This document shows positions 50,816 through 59,449 of a stretch of 64,000 bases of DNA, one piece after another. The position numbers and the translations under genes were made by a program. Location of the stretch: contig CAWEHB010000005.1 of NCBI GenBank assembly GCA_963808705.1, forward strand, positions 310,001 through 374,000. The letters are read 5' to 3'. The notes under the pieces were generated by a model, which saw nothing but the letters and a program-made list of their open reading frames with translations, was not told the DNA's origin and did not search any database. The stretch is from JASHPR01 sp963808705 (GTDB lineage: Bacteria > Actinomycetota > Actinomycetes > Streptosporangiales > Streptosporangiaceae). Position 1 is the first letter of the stretch. Each line of letters opens with the position of its first letter.

Positions 50816-51201
50816 GGCCAGGACTTCTACCTCCCCATCTCCGCCCAGGCCGGCCAGCTCCTGTACGCGCTGGCCTGGGCCATCCGGCCCGGTCGAACCT
50901 GCAGCAGGCCGGCGTCGGCGACGCGGTCACCATCCTGGTCGGCGACGCGCGGCAGACGCTCGCCAGCGTGCCCGGCCCGGTCGGGCTCGTCCTGCTGGAC
51001 GGGTGGAAGGACCTGTGCCTGCCCGCGCTCCACCTGCTGGAGCCCAGGCTCGCCCCCGGTGCCCTGGTCGCCGCCGACGACATCACCCACCCTGGCATGA
51101 CCGACTACCTCGACTACGTCCGGGATCCGGCCAGCGGATACGTGACCGTCGCGTTCCCGGTCGAGGACGGCATGGAAATCAGCTCCTGGACAGGACGCTA
51201 A
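50816..51201 (+). pseudogene. O-methyltransferase with an internal deletion
   Basis: The first part reads QDFYLPISAQAGQLLYALAW then AIRPG, the start of a class I O-methyltransferase fold. It jumps with a frame change near 50890-50898 to NLQQAGVGDAVTILVGDARQ, GLVLLDGWKDLCLPALHLLE and APGALVAADDITHPG. The SAM-binding loop between (normally xEFGTSFGxSTLHLA...) is absent, about 35-40 residues. It cannot bind SAM. Confidence 0.7.
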
Positions 51202-51292
51202 CGCCCCTGACCACGGCCCGGTCAGCCCAGCTGAGGCGGGTCTGTCGGCGCCTCCCCGGATAGTGGTACTGCCACGATCTAAGGAGGCAGGC

Positions 51293-51778
51293 ATGTGCTG
51301 GGAATGTGACCACCCGGGCAGTACGCGGTCCGACTATCTCGAGTACCTGAGCGGCTTAATCAAGGAGTACGGCTGGGCCGTGCAAGAAGTCGAGCGCGAC
51401 CGGATCCATCCGCCCTGGGCCTACACGGTAGGGCTCACCTCGCATGGCAGGCCCGAGCTCGTGGTGACCGGCCTGCCGCTGCGCCGGGCTGCGGAATTGC
51501 TCAACGAGGTCGCGGCGCACACCATGCACGCCGCGCCCCCGAGCCCCGGCGATCAGATCGCCTGGCGCGGCGGCCCGTTCATCGAGATCGTGAAGGTCGC
51601 GGAGCCGTCGGCGCACCTCGTGATGGCCGTAGAGTTCTACGGACCCCGCCTACATGCGCTACAGGTGGTGCACGCGGATGACCGCGGCCACTGGCCCTGG
51701 GACGTGGGGTACCGCGGCGTCCGGGGCGGCCAGCCTGTCCTCGGGACCCGAGCGTCCCGTGGGCGCAAGATAGCCTGA
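51293..51778 (+). CDS. DUF4262 protein
   Basis: A 161-residue soluble protein. MCWECDHPGSTRSDYLEYLS is followed by WAVQEVERDRIHPPWAYTVG and LTSHGRPELVVTGLPLRRAA, the DUF4262 pattern (YTxGL...HPELxxxGL). AAGGAGG precedes ATG 51293. The CWxCDHP start could bind metal. Members are widespread in actinobacteria; function unknown. Confidence 0.87.
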   Translation: MCWECDHPGSTRSDYLEYLSGLIKEYGWAVQEVERDRIHPPWAYTVGLTSHGRPELVVTGLPLRRAAELLNEVAAHTMHAAPPSPGDQIAWRGGPFIEIVKVAEPSAHLVMAVEFYGPRLHALQVVHADDRGHWPWDVGYRGVRGGQPVLGTRASRGRKIA

Positions 51779-51832
51779 CATCCGCGCCGACGTCCTCTGC
51801 TTCGGGTTGAGCGAAGCGAGAAGATCAGCGGT

Positions 51833-51922
51833 GTGGCGACGTTGTTCCTGATGGCGGGCCTGCCTGGCGCGGGCAAGACCGTGCAGGCGAAGAGCCTGGC
51901 GGCGGAGCACGGGGCGCCGCGG
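51833..51922 (+). pseudogene. AAA/P-loop ATPase stub
   Basis: From GTG 51833 thirty codons read ATLFLMAGLPGAGKTVQAKS then LAAEHGAP, a P-loop (GLPGAGKT) of the AAA_33 kinase-like type. It ends abruptly next to an antisense sigma-factor remnant, so the gene was cut just after Walker A. Confidence 0.65.
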
Positions 51923-51955
51923 CGAGCTCATCCGCATGGTCTGCGATCTGGGCGG

Positions 51956-52288
51956 CTACCTACCACATGCCGCCCGGCTGGCCGCAGGTGTCAGCGGCGA
52001 TGTACGCGTCGGCGAAACGCCGGGCCAGGGCACGTTCCTGGAACGCACCCGGCCGCAGCGCAGCGATGACCGCTCCTCGAAACCGGCCAGCCCCCGCCAG
52101 GCCGCGAGCAGCGTCTCCTGCAGCATGTCCTCGGCGTCGGTCAGCGAGCCGAGCATCCGGTAGCGGTGCACCTGCAGTTCGCGCCGGTACGGGTCGGTCA
52201 GTTCGCGGAACGCGTGCTCCTCGCCTGCCCCGGCTCTCGCCGCCGCGGTCGAGTCACTGCGCTCGTCCGGTGCCCTGGCGCCCGGCAT
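51956..52288 (-). pseudogene. ECF sigma factor (SigG-like) with region 4 deleted
   Basis: The N-terminus carries region 2: AFRELTDPYRRELQVHRYRM then LGSLTDAEDMLQETLLAAWR and GLAGFEERSSLR. The sequence then jumps; in another frame it reads GAFQERALARRFADAYIAAD, which resembles the SnoaL-type C-terminal extension of these factors. Region 4 and part of region 2 are missing, so it cannot recognise a promoter. Confidence 0.7.
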
Positions 52289-52507
52289 GTCCGCGCCGCT
52301 GGAGGCCGCCCTCGACTACTCGTGCCTGGACCAGGCGTAAGCAGGGCTGGTCATCAGATCGGCTCGATGGCGATGTCGGCGGCACGCGCGGCGAGGGCGC
52401 GCAGGTCGGCGAGGTCTCCTCCGCTGCTGCCTTTCGCCACCGCCGCTTCGGTGCTGAGCGGGCCAGAACGGCTCGCGCTCCTGGCCCGATGGACGAGACC
52501 ATGCCGC

Positions 52508-52996
52508 ATGGTGGAGATACGGGAGGTAGGCGCAGACGACTGGGAGGCCATGCGTGATGTCCGGCTGGCGGCGTTGCGGGACGCTCCGCAGGCGTTCGCG
52601 TCGACGTACGAGCGGGAGGTCGCATTCACCGAAGCCGACTGGCAGCGCCGGATCGTCGGCGGCGGCAGCTTCCTGGCCCATGCGCCCGAACTCGGCGCCG
52701 CATCGGTCGGGATTGCCGGCGGATTCGAGACCGCGCCGGGCACGATCGAGCTGGTTTCGATGTGGGTCAGGCCGCAGGCTCGGGGGCATGGGATTGGCCA
52801 GGCGCTCGTCCAGGCTGTGATCGGCTGGGCCCGGGCGAGAGGCGCATCTCGCGTGCACCTGTGGGTCACCGAGAACAACGGCCACGCCCGCCTGCTGTAC
52901 GAACGGTGCGGATTCCGGTCCACCGCAGAACGCCAGCCCCTGCCGTCCGATGCGGAGGTGATCGAGATCGGCATGGCACGTTCCCTTGATCGTTGA
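52508..52996 (+). CDS. GNAT-family N-acetyltransferase
   Basis: A 162-residue enzyme starting at ATG 52508 (MVEIREVGADDWEAMRDVRL). The acetyl-CoA pyrophosphate loop is RPQARGHGIGQALVQAVIGW (R/Q-x-x-G-x-G/A), and the C-terminal NNGHARLLYERCGFRST is the usual end. The aminoglycoside- or Rim-like acceptor is not predictable. It stands alone behind a sigma-factor remnant. Confidence 0.9.
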   Translation: MVEIREVGADDWEAMRDVRLAALRDAPQAFASTYEREVAFTEADWQRRIVGGGSFLAHAPELGAASVGIAGGFETAPGTIELVSMWVRPQARGHGIGQALVQAVIGWARARGASRVHLWVTENNGHARLLYERCGFRSTAERQPLPSDAEVIEIGMARSLDR

Positions 52997-53050
52997 CGGT
53001 CGGCCGTTGCCCGCACGTCGCTCGGAGCCCGACCGGCCCGGTGGTCCGCG

Positions 53051-54847
53051 TTAGGCCGGGTACGGCTCGGGGGTGGTGGCGTAGCGGCGGCCGCTGGGCA
53101 AGGTCCAGGTCAGCAAGCCTGGCTCGGGCTGCTCGAGCTGCCAGCCGGGGGCCTGCTTGGCTTGGTGGTGGCGTCGGCACAAAGGGTACAAATTACACTC
53201 ACACGTCTTGCCGCCTTGGTGGTGCGGGATGGTGTGGTCGTCGTCGCAGCGTGTGGCGGGGCGGCGACATCCTGGGTACCCGCATCGCCGGTCTCTGATC
53301 TTGATCAGGTGCCGCAGTGAGGGCGGTGGCCGGTAGGCGGCTGTTTCGCGGCGGTGGGTGCAGGTCCCGGTTTCCAGCGTGGTGATGGGGATCTGCCGGA
53401 GCCAGGCGGCGGGGTCGGTGGTGGCGGGCGGGCCGGGTCCGGCGCGGGCGCAGCCGTGGGCGATGGCCCGGCCGTTACGGTCGGTGAGAGTCAGGCACCA
53501 GCGGCTGTCGGGGCGGGCGGCGAGGGCGTTGGCCAGGTCGCGGCAGGTGGCGGCGTCGGTGGCGCCGGTCCCGGCAATCTCGCCGGGGGTGTCGGTCATG
53601 CCGAGCCAGGTGGTGGCGGGCAGGACCAGGTTCACCGACCCGCCCAGTCCGGTCGGCCAGGCGGGCCCGGCGGGCCAGGGTCCGGGGCTGGGACTGCCGG
53701 TCGTGGCCGGGTCCGGGCCATTGCTGCCAGGGGTGGAGCTGGCGGGGGCGTCCGGGCGGGCGGTGCCTGGGTCTGCGGGCAGCAGGGACTCGAGGGGCTG
53801 GCCGGCCAGCCGGGCCAGGAACACCTGGGCGCGCAGCTGGTCCAGGGTGCCGGGGCCGCCGTGCTGTTTGAGCCAGCGGGCGGCGGCCTCCAGGTGCTTG
53901 TCCGCGGCGATCACCGCGGCCAGGTTCAGGTCCCGCCCGGCGATCGCGCCGGTGCCCGACGGCTCGGCCCAGTACTCCACCCGGGTATCCTGCTCGGCCT
54001 TCGCCTTACGGCGGGCCGCGGCCTGCGGGTCATGGGCAAGGACGGCGCGGTGGCACGCGGCGGCCAGCTGGCCGGTCGTCATCGCCCCGGCGCGGGGCGC
54101 GATCCGGTCTTCCACGGCGGCGGCCGCGTCATCGGGCAGCACGCTCAGATGGTCGGCGATGACGCCGGCGCGGGCGCGGTCGATGACCCCGGCGGCTAAC
54201 AGCGCGCGGGTCTCCGGCAGGCGCTCCAGCCGCCGCGACAGCTCCAGCAGCGTGCCAGCGGAGCGGCCGGTGAGGGTGAGCGCGGCGGCGATCTCCTCGG
54301 CCACGTGCTCACCCTCCCGCCCGTCTTGGCCGGCCCGGCGGGCGTCCAGCTCGGCCACCACCGCCAGCTCCAGCTCGGCCTGCCACGACCCCAGCCGCCG
54401 GGCGCTGCCCAGAACCCCGATCAGCTCGTCGTCGGACAGGGCGCCCAGCCCGCCCTGGCGGGCCTGGCCGGCGTGCCAGGCCAGGCCCGGGCCGGGCAGC
54501 ATCTGATCCAGCGGCCCGCCGGCGCAGAACCCGGTCCCGGTGCCGCCATAACGATGAGTGAACCCGGCCTCCAGCGCCTCGGGCACCCGCGTCTCGTCCG
54601 GGTCGCCGGCGGCCAGGTCAGCCCGCTGCGGGGGTGACCCGGGATCCGCGTCGTAATATCCGAGATCGTCGTCGGGGTCGGGCCAGCCGCCGTCCAGCCG
54701 GTACAGCGCCGCCACCTCGGCGGGGGTCAGCTCCCCGGAAGCACGCAGCCGCTCGGCCAGCCTGGCCGCATCCAGCTCATCCGGGTGGTGTGGCGCGGCG
54801 CGGGCCGGATCGCGGTCGTCGCGGGCCGGGCCGGGGGTGCTGGTCAT
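53051..54847 (-). CDS. DUF222 and HNH endonuclease protein (13E12 type)
   Basis: A 598-residue protein. The central DUF222 domain is helical (GSWQAELELAVVAELDARRA to HRAVLAHDPQAAARRKAKAE). A Pro/Gly/Ser-rich linker follows at about 370-400. The C-terminal HNH nuclease is RCGYPGCRRPATRCDDDHTI then CNLYPLCRRHHQAK, with paired zinc cysteines and catalytic histidines. The family is multicopy in mycobacteria and other actinobacteria (REP13E12) and often linked to mobile DNA. GGGAGGAGGG lies before ATG 54847. It is divergent from a toxin-antitoxin pair. Confidence 0.92.
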   Translation of the reverse strand: MTSTPGPARDDRDPARAAPHHPDELDAARLAERLRASGELTPAEVAALYRLDGGWPDPDDDLGYYDADPGSPPQRADLAAGDPDETRVPEALEAGFTHRYGGTGTGFCAGGPLDQMLPGPGLAWHAGQARQGGLGALSDDELIGVLGSARRLGSWQAELELAVVAELDARRAGQDGREGEHVAEEIAAALTLTGRSAGTLLELSRRLERLPETRALLAAGVIDRARAGVIADHLSVLPDDAAAAVEDRIAPRAGAMTTGQLAAACHRAVLAHDPQAAARRKAKAEQDTRVEYWAEPSGTGAIAGRDLNLAAVIAADKHLEAAARWLKQHGGPGTLDQLRAQVFLARLAGQPLESLLPADPGTARPDAPASSTPGSNGPDPATTGSPSPGPWPAGPAWPTGLGGSVNLVLPATTWLGMTDTPGEIAGTGATDAATCRDLANALAARPDSRWCLTLTDRNGRAIAHGCARAGPGPPATTDPAAWLRQIPITTLETGTCTHRRETAAYRPPPSLRHLIKIRDRRCGYPGCRRPATRCDDDHTIPHHQGGKTCECNLYPLCRRHHQAKQAPGWQLEQPEPGLLTWTLPSGRRYATTPEPYPA

Positions 54848-54889
54848 GGCGTCGCGCCCTCCTCCCGTCAGTAGCTATCGTGTTCGATT

Positions 54890-54898
54890 AGTATACCA
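54890..54898 (-). promoter_or_regulatory. Extended -10 promoter for the DUF222-HNH gene
   Basis: TGGTATACT on the minus strand is a near-ideal extended -10 element 43 bases before the HNH start. DNA from 54880 to 54930 is unusually AT-rich (ATAAATAATGCTATATATTT). No good -35 box is seen, as expected for an extended -10 promoter. Confidence 0.5.
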
Positions 54899-55090
54899 GG
54901 ACATGATAAATAATGCTATATATTTTCGAGACGCGGCAGCTGCCGACTGGCGGCCCGACGGCTACCTGACCGCGCGCGGGTTCGTTGCCGGACCTGCCGA
55001 CCTGCGCCGCCGCCGAGTACGGCCTGTGGAGAGTGATGCGCCGTAACGGGCGTGGTTCCTACATCTGTGGCAGGAAAGTAGGATGCTTGT

Positions 55091-55399
55091 ATGAACTCGA
55101 AGCAGCGGCTGTCGGCCTCGGTGGATGCCGAGTTGGTGGCGGTGGCCCAGGAGGCAGTGGCCGCCGGGCAGGCCGAGAGCATCAGCGCATGGGTCAATGA
55201 CGCGCTGCGGCTGAAGGCTGACCATGACCGGCGGCTACGGGCTCTGGACGATTTCCTCGCCGCTTACGAGGCCGAGCACGGTGAGATCACCGAGGAGGAG
55301 ATGCGGGAGGCTGCCCGCCGCGCGCACGGCCGGGCGGTCGTGGTACGGGGCCAGCCGCAGCGCAAGGCCGCGCCGCGCCGGGGCCAGGGTGCGGCCTGA
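55091..55399 (+). CDS. Ribbon-helix-helix-type antitoxin (VapB-like)
   Basis: A 102-residue protein: QRLSASVDAELVAVAQEAVA, GQAESISAWVNDALRLKAD, the beta-strand plus two helices of an RHH DNA-binding domain, then a charged tail (EEEMREAARRAHGRAVVV) that would wrap the toxin. The stop and the PIN gene start overlap (TGATG). It should repress its own promoter and neutralise the PIN toxin. Confidence 0.82.
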   Translation: MNSKQRLSASVDAELVAVAQEAVAAGQAESISAWVNDALRLKADHDRRLRALDDFLAAYEAEHGEITEEEMREAARRAHGRAVVVRGQPQRKAAPRRGQGAA

Positions 55400-55776
55400 T
55401 GCTCGTCCTGGACGCTGGGGCGTTCGTCGCGGTGGAGCGCGGTGACCGTGAAGTGGTGGCCATGGTGAAGCGGGAGCGGCTGGCCGGGCGGGTGCCGGTG
55501 ACCAGCGGGGGAGTAGTCGCCCAGGTATGGCGCGGCGGCCGTGGTCGGCAAGCGCCCGGTGCCCGGCTGCTGGCCGGGACGGACGTCACGGCGATCGATG
55601 ACGGCCTGGGGCGCCGGGCGGGGATGCTGCTGGCCCGAAGCGGCCGATCCGATGCGATCGACGCTACCGTGGTGTGCCTGGCCACAGACGGCGACGACAT
55701 CCTCACCTCCGACCCAGGCGACCTGCGGGCCCTGGCGGAAGCCGCTGACCTCCACGTCGACCTCATCCCTGTCTAG
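55399..55776 (+). CDS. PIN-domain toxin (VapC-like ribonuclease)
   Basis: A 125-residue PIN protein. The acidic residues of the nuclease site are at MLVLDAGAFVAVERGD (Asp5), in SGRSDAIDATVVCLA (two Asp), and in ILTSDPGDLRALAE (Asp). The length and TxDPxDL end are typical of VapC. It would cleave RNA, often tRNA, when released from the antitoxin. It converges with the IclR gene, only 16 bases apart. Confidence 0.87.
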   Translation: MLVLDAGAFVAVERGDREVVAMVKRERLAGRVPVTSGGVVAQVWRGGRGRQAPGARLLAGTDVTAIDDGLGRRAGMLLARSGRSDAIDATVVCLATDGDDILTSDPGDLRALAEAADLHVDLIPV

Positions 55777-55792
55777 CCGGTTGCCGGAAGCG

Positions 55793-56578
55793 TCAAGGAC
55801 CGCCTGCGGCCGTCACGGCCCGGGAAATCGCCCGGGCCACCGCGATGACGGCCGGGGTGAGGACCGCGGGCTGGACCTGCTCGGAGCGGGTGACCACCGA
55901 CAGGGCCGCGACCGGGGCGTCCTGCCGGCTGCGGATCGGCGCGGCCACGGTCGTCACCGGCTCGGGCCAGTCCCTGGACATGATCGCGACGCCGTCGTGC
56001 CGGATCGCGGCGAGCTGGGCGCGGAGCTCCCGGGATGATCGCGTGACGTTCTCCGGGCGCAGCGTGAGGTCCTGACTGAGCACCTGATCCTGCAGCGCGG
56101 CGGGAGCATGGGCCAGCAGCACCATGCCCACGCCGGTCGAGTGCAGCGGCAGCCGCCCGCCCACGCGGTACATCACCCGGCCGGCGCCGCGGGCGGAGAG
56201 CCGCTCGACCAGGACCGCCTCGTCGCTGTCCAGGACCGCGAGCAGGACATGCTGGCCGGTCGCATGGTGCAGGTCTTCCATGTACGGCAGCGCGGTGGCC
56301 CGCAGCCCGTGCCCGCGCGGCGCGAGCGACGCGACCTCCAGCAGCCGCAGCCCGATCACGTACTCGCCGTTGCCCGCGCGCTCCAGCGCCCCCAGTTCGG
56401 CGAGCTTGCGCGCCAGCCGCAGCGCGGTCGGCTTGGGCAGGCCGGCCCGGCTGCCCAGCGCGGTCAGCGACAGGGACCGGTGACCGGGGCCGAAGGCCGT
56501 CAGGATCCGGAACGCCCGGTCGAGCACCGGCTCGCCATGCGCAGGCTTGCGTCCGCGAGGCGGGTTGTCGCCGTCCAT
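55793..56578 (-). CDS. IclR-family transcriptional regulator
   Basis: A 261-residue regulator with the N-terminal winged HTH (PVLDRAFRILTAFGPGHRSL, LGSRAGLPKPTALRLARKLA) and a C-terminal effector-binding GAF-like domain (GQHVLLAVLDSDEAVLVERL, LPLHSTGVGMVLLAHAP). The start ATG 56578 has AAAGAGG six bases upstream; the frame opens further to 56599. It is divergent from the flavin hydroxylase gene, the classic layout for IclR control of aromatic catabolism. Confidence 0.92.
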   Translation of the reverse strand: MDGDNPPRGRKPAHGEPVLDRAFRILTAFGPGHRSLSLTALGSRAGLPKPTALRLARKLAELGALERAGNGEYVIGLRLLEVASLAPRGHGLRATALPYMEDLHHATGQHVLLAVLDSDEAVLVERLSARGAGRVMYRVGGRLPLHSTGVGMVLLAHAPAALQDQVLSQDLTLRPENVTRSSRELRAQLAAIRHDGVAIMSRDWPEPVTTVAAPIRSRQDAPVAALSVVTRSEQVQPAVLTPAVIAVARAISRAVTAAGGP

Positions 56579-56588
56579 GCTCATCCTC

Positions 56589-56608
56589 TTTCGTTCCAAT
56601 CAATGAAA
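56589..56608. promoter_or_regulatory. Candidate IclR operator between divergent genes
   Basis: TTTCGTTCCAATCAATGAAA has TTTC/GAAA ends and a GTTCCAATC core in the 64-base gap between the IclR gene and the hydroxylase. IclR sites are often short A/T-rich inverted repeats with TTCC. The match is weak. Confidence 0.35.
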
Positions 56609-56642
56609 TCATGCCTGTACGCAGGGCTGGCTGCGGCCGACC

Positions 56643-58283
56643 ATGCCTGACATGACCGTCCCGGACCCGGCTCGCGCGGCGAGCACGCCCGTGCTGGTCG
56701 CGGGGGGCGGTCCCGCTGGCCTGGCGGCCGCGGCCGAGCTCAGCCTGCACGGCATCGGCTGCATGGTGATCGAGCCGCGGACGCAGGTCTCGCACCGCCG
56801 GCCCCGGGCCAAGACGACCAGCATCCGGACGATGGAGCACCTGCGCCGGTGGGGGATCGCCGGGCAGCTTCGCGCCGCGGCGCCGCTCAAGGTGGCCTGG
56901 TCGCAGCGGGTTACCTTCTGCGAGTCGCTGTCCGGCGGCCGCATCACCGACTTCGACGGCGCGTTCGGCCTGACCACCCGGCGCGACGACCTGTTCGCCG
57001 AGCCCGGCCAGCAGGTGCCGCAGCCCGTGGTCGAGGAGGTGCTGCGGGCCCACCTCGGTGCGCGTCCCGGGGTGCGGATGCGCCTCGGGCACGCGGTGAC
57101 CGCGCTGGCCCAGGATGACGACGGCGTCCTGGTCACGGTGCGCGACGAGGGTGACGCCCCGTACCAGGTCCGGGCCCGCTACGTACTGGGCTGCGACGGC
57201 GCGAGCGGGGTGGTCCGGGACCAGATCGGCGCGCGCTACGTCGGCCGGTCCGACCCGCGGCCCAACTTCAACGTCGTCTTCCGCGCGCCCGCCCTCGATA
57301 CCCACCTCGGGCCGTCCGTGCAGTACTGGGTGGTCGGCGGGCCCGTGACCGGCCTGATGGGGCGGCTCGACCTGGCCGGGATCTGGTGGGCGGGCTTTCC
57401 CGGCGTCGAGGCCGGCTACGGCACGGCGCACGCCTCCGAGCTCATCACCGGGCTGATCGGCGCCCCGGCCGAGCACGAGGTGCTCGCCACCGATCCGTGG
57501 ACGGCCCGGATGCTGGTCGCGGACAGTTTCTCGCGCGGGCGCGTGTTTCTGGTGGGGGAGAGCGCGCACGTGAACCCGCCGTGGGGCGGCCACGGCTTCA
57601 ACACCAGCGTCGGCGATGCGGTCAACATCGCGTGGAAGATCGCCGCGGTCGAGCAGGGCTGGGCACCGCCGGGACTGCTGGAAAGCTACGCGGACGAGCG
57701 GCGCGGCGTAGTCGAGCGGACGGTGGCCAGCGCGGAGGCCAACATGCGCAGCCTGGCCGGGGACCTGCCCGCCGAAGCGGCCGCGATCCAGCGGGCGAAG
57801 TACCCGGAGTTCCACAGTCTCGGGCTGGTGCTCGGCTACTCCTACGCGGGCTCCCCGGTCATCCAGCTGCCGGGCGGCCCCGATCCGGCCGCCGACCTCC
57901 CCGACGCCGCCGACACCACGTACTACACCCCGGCGGGCGAGCCGGGCGCCCGGCTCCCGCACGCCTGGCTGCCGGACGGCTCGTCCCTGTACGACCACCT
58001 CGGCCCCGGCCTCACGCTCCTCGGCCCGGTGCGGCGCCCGGCGGCCCAGACCGAGCGCGGGGGCGCCCTGACTGAGCGCGTGGCGCCGCTGGCCGGGCGG
58101 GCGCGCGAGCGCGGCATCCCGCTGACGCTCTGCGCGCCGCCGCCGGGCTATCCGTGGGCGGGCGAGTTCCTGCTGGTCCGCCCGGACCAGCACATCGCGT
58201 GGCGGGCCAGCGACCCGGACGACATCGATCTGGACGTGGTGACCGGACGTGCCACCACGGCAACGAGGAGGCGCCATGGCTAG
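56643..58283 (+). CDS. FAD-dependent aromatic hydroxylase (group A monooxygenase)
   Basis: A 546-residue monooxygenase of the MhpA/PheA type. FAD motif PVLVAGGGPAGLAAAAELSL (GGGPAG, residues 21-26), the arginine-bearing TTSIRTMEHLRRWGI, the DG motif LGCDGASGVVR, and near residue 303 VGESAHVNPPWGGHGFNTSV, where GES replaces the usual GDA. A thioredoxin-like C-terminal domain follows. It would hydroxylate a phenolic ring using NAD(P)H and oxygen, making a catechol for the extradiol enzyme two genes on. Overlaps the amidohydrolase stub by eight bases. Confidence 0.92.
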   Translation: MPDMTVPDPARAASTPVLVAGGGPAGLAAAAELSLHGIGCMVIEPRTQVSHRRPRAKTTSIRTMEHLRRWGIAGQLRAAAPLKVAWSQRVTFCESLSGGRITDFDGAFGLTTRRDDLFAEPGQQVPQPVVEEVLRAHLGARPGVRMRLGHAVTALAQDDDGVLVTVRDEGDAPYQVRARYVLGCDGASGVVRDQIGARYVGRSDPRPNFNVVFRAPALDTHLGPSVQYWVVGGPVTGLMGRLDLAGIWWAGFPGVEAGYGTAHASELITGLIGAPAEHEVLATDPWTARMLVADSFSRGRVFLVGESAHVNPPWGGHGFNTSVGDAVNIAWKIAAVEQGWAPPGLLESYADERRGVVERTVASAEANMRSLAGDLPAEAAAIQRAKYPEFHSLGLVLGYSYAGSPVIQLPGGPDPAADLPDAADTTYYTPAGEPGARLPHAWLPDGSSLYDHLGPGLTLLGPVRRPAAQTERGGALTERVAPLAGRARERGIPLTLCAPPPGYPWAGEFLLVRPDQHIAWRASDPDDIDLDVVTGRATTATRRRHG

Positions 58284-58422
58284 CCAGCAGCAGGAAGCCG
58301 CCCGCCCGCCAGGCGATGGCGGAAAGATCGCGATAACGAACGTCCGCGTGTTCGACGGGCGGCAGCTAGCCCCGGGCGGCACCGGCGGATCCGAGGTCCA
58401 GCCCGCCGGGACGGGGAAGTAG
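58276..58422 (+). pseudogene. N-terminal stub of an amidohydrolase
   Basis: From ATG 58276 (AGGAGGCGCC upstream) 48 codons read MASQQQEAARPPGDGGKIAI then TNVRVFDGRQLAPGG and stop. IAITNVRVFDGR is the first strand pair of amidohydrolases. The catalytic barrel is missing, so the pathway has lost a hydrolase here. Confidence 0.6.
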
Positions 58423-58472
58423 GCATACATGGGCGCGATGCGGAACAGTCGCGGCCGGATAAGGAGATCACC

Positions 58473-59396
58473 ATGAGCCTGCACGGACTGCTATCGGTCA
58501 CGATCGGCGTGCCGAACGTCGCGGAGACCGCGGCGTACTACGCCGACTTCGGGCTCGCGCCGGCGGAGGACAGCTGGTTCGCCACGGCGGACGCCGGCCG
58601 CCAGCTACGCATCGAGTACGCGCCCACCCGGCGGCTGATCGAGCTGCGCGTCGCCGCCGACGGCGCCGACGACCTGGCCCGCATCGCCGCCAGCCTGGGC
58701 CGGCTGGGCCTGCCCGCCCGCCTCGGCGAGGGCGTGCTGGAGGCGGCCGAGCCGGCCACCGGCATGCGGGTGCTCGTCGAGGTCGCGCCGCGGCTGGTCC
58801 AGGACACCGTGCCGCCGAGCATCTACAACGGGCCCGGCCGACTGGAGCGGCAGGACGCCAGGGCGCCGGGCTTCACCCGCCCGGACCGGGTCCGGCCGCG
58901 CAAGCTCGGGCACGCGGTGGTCGGCAGCACGGACCACGAGGCCACCCAGTCGTTCTTCACCGACGGGCTCGGCTTCAAGGTCAGTGACCGGATCAAGGGC
59001 GCCGGCGCGTTCCTGCGCTGCTCTACCGATCATCACAACGTGCTGGTGCTCGGCGCGCCGGTCAACTTCCTGCATCACACGTCCTGGCAGGTGGATGACG
59101 TCGACGACGTCGGCCGCGGCGCCTGCGCCATGCTCGAAGACCATCCGGAACGTCACGTCTGGGGCCTCGGCCGGCACTTCGCCGGGTCCAACTTCTTCTG
59201 GTACCTCAAGGACCCGGCGGGCAACTTCTCCGAGTACTACTCCGACATGGACTGCATCGTCGACGACCAGCTGTGGACGCCCGAGGACCTGGAGGGCGCG
59301 CGCGGCCTGTTCGCCTGGGGACCGCCGCCCCCGCCCTCGTTCCTGCACCCCGACGACCTCGCCGCCATGATGACCGGGGCCCACGCGCCGCGATAA
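58473..59396 (+). CDS. Extradiol ring-cleavage dioxygenase (VOC superfamily)
   Basis: A 307-residue two-domain glyoxalase-fold dioxygenase. Iron ligands are visible in the second domain: His147 in RKLGHAVVGS, His201 or His202 in NFLHHTSWQVDD, and Glu254 in NFSEYYSD. It would cleave a catechol next to its hydroxyls. AAGGAG precedes ATG 58473. The position after a flavin hydroxylase matches catechol meta-cleavage pathways, but the ring substrate is unknown and no hydrolase or aldolase of that pathway is intact nearby. Confidence 0.92.
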   Translation: MSLHGLLSVTIGVPNVAETAAYYADFGLAPAEDSWFATADAGRQLRIEYAPTRRLIELRVAADGADDLARIAASLGRLGLPARLGEGVLEAAEPATGMRVLVEVAPRLVQDTVPPSIYNGPGRLERQDARAPGFTRPDRVRPRKLGHAVVGSTDHEATQSFFTDGLGFKVSDRIKGAGAFLRCSTDHHNVLVLGAPVNFLHHTSWQVDDVDDVGRGACAMLEDHPERHVWGLGRHFAGSNFFWYLKDPAGNFSEYYSDMDCIVDDQLWTPEDLEGARGLFAWGPPPPPSFLHPDDLAAMMTGAHAPR

Positions 59397-59449
59397 CGGC
59401 CCGGTGGTATAGGTACTGCGATGGGTAGGCGCAGCGGAGGGAGCGTGTG

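Noticed and set aside
55773..58484. 903-residue minus-strand open frame
   Set aside because: It lies antisense to the flavin hydroxylase and runs through the IclR gene in another frame; the composition is His/Arg/Gly-rich nonsense.
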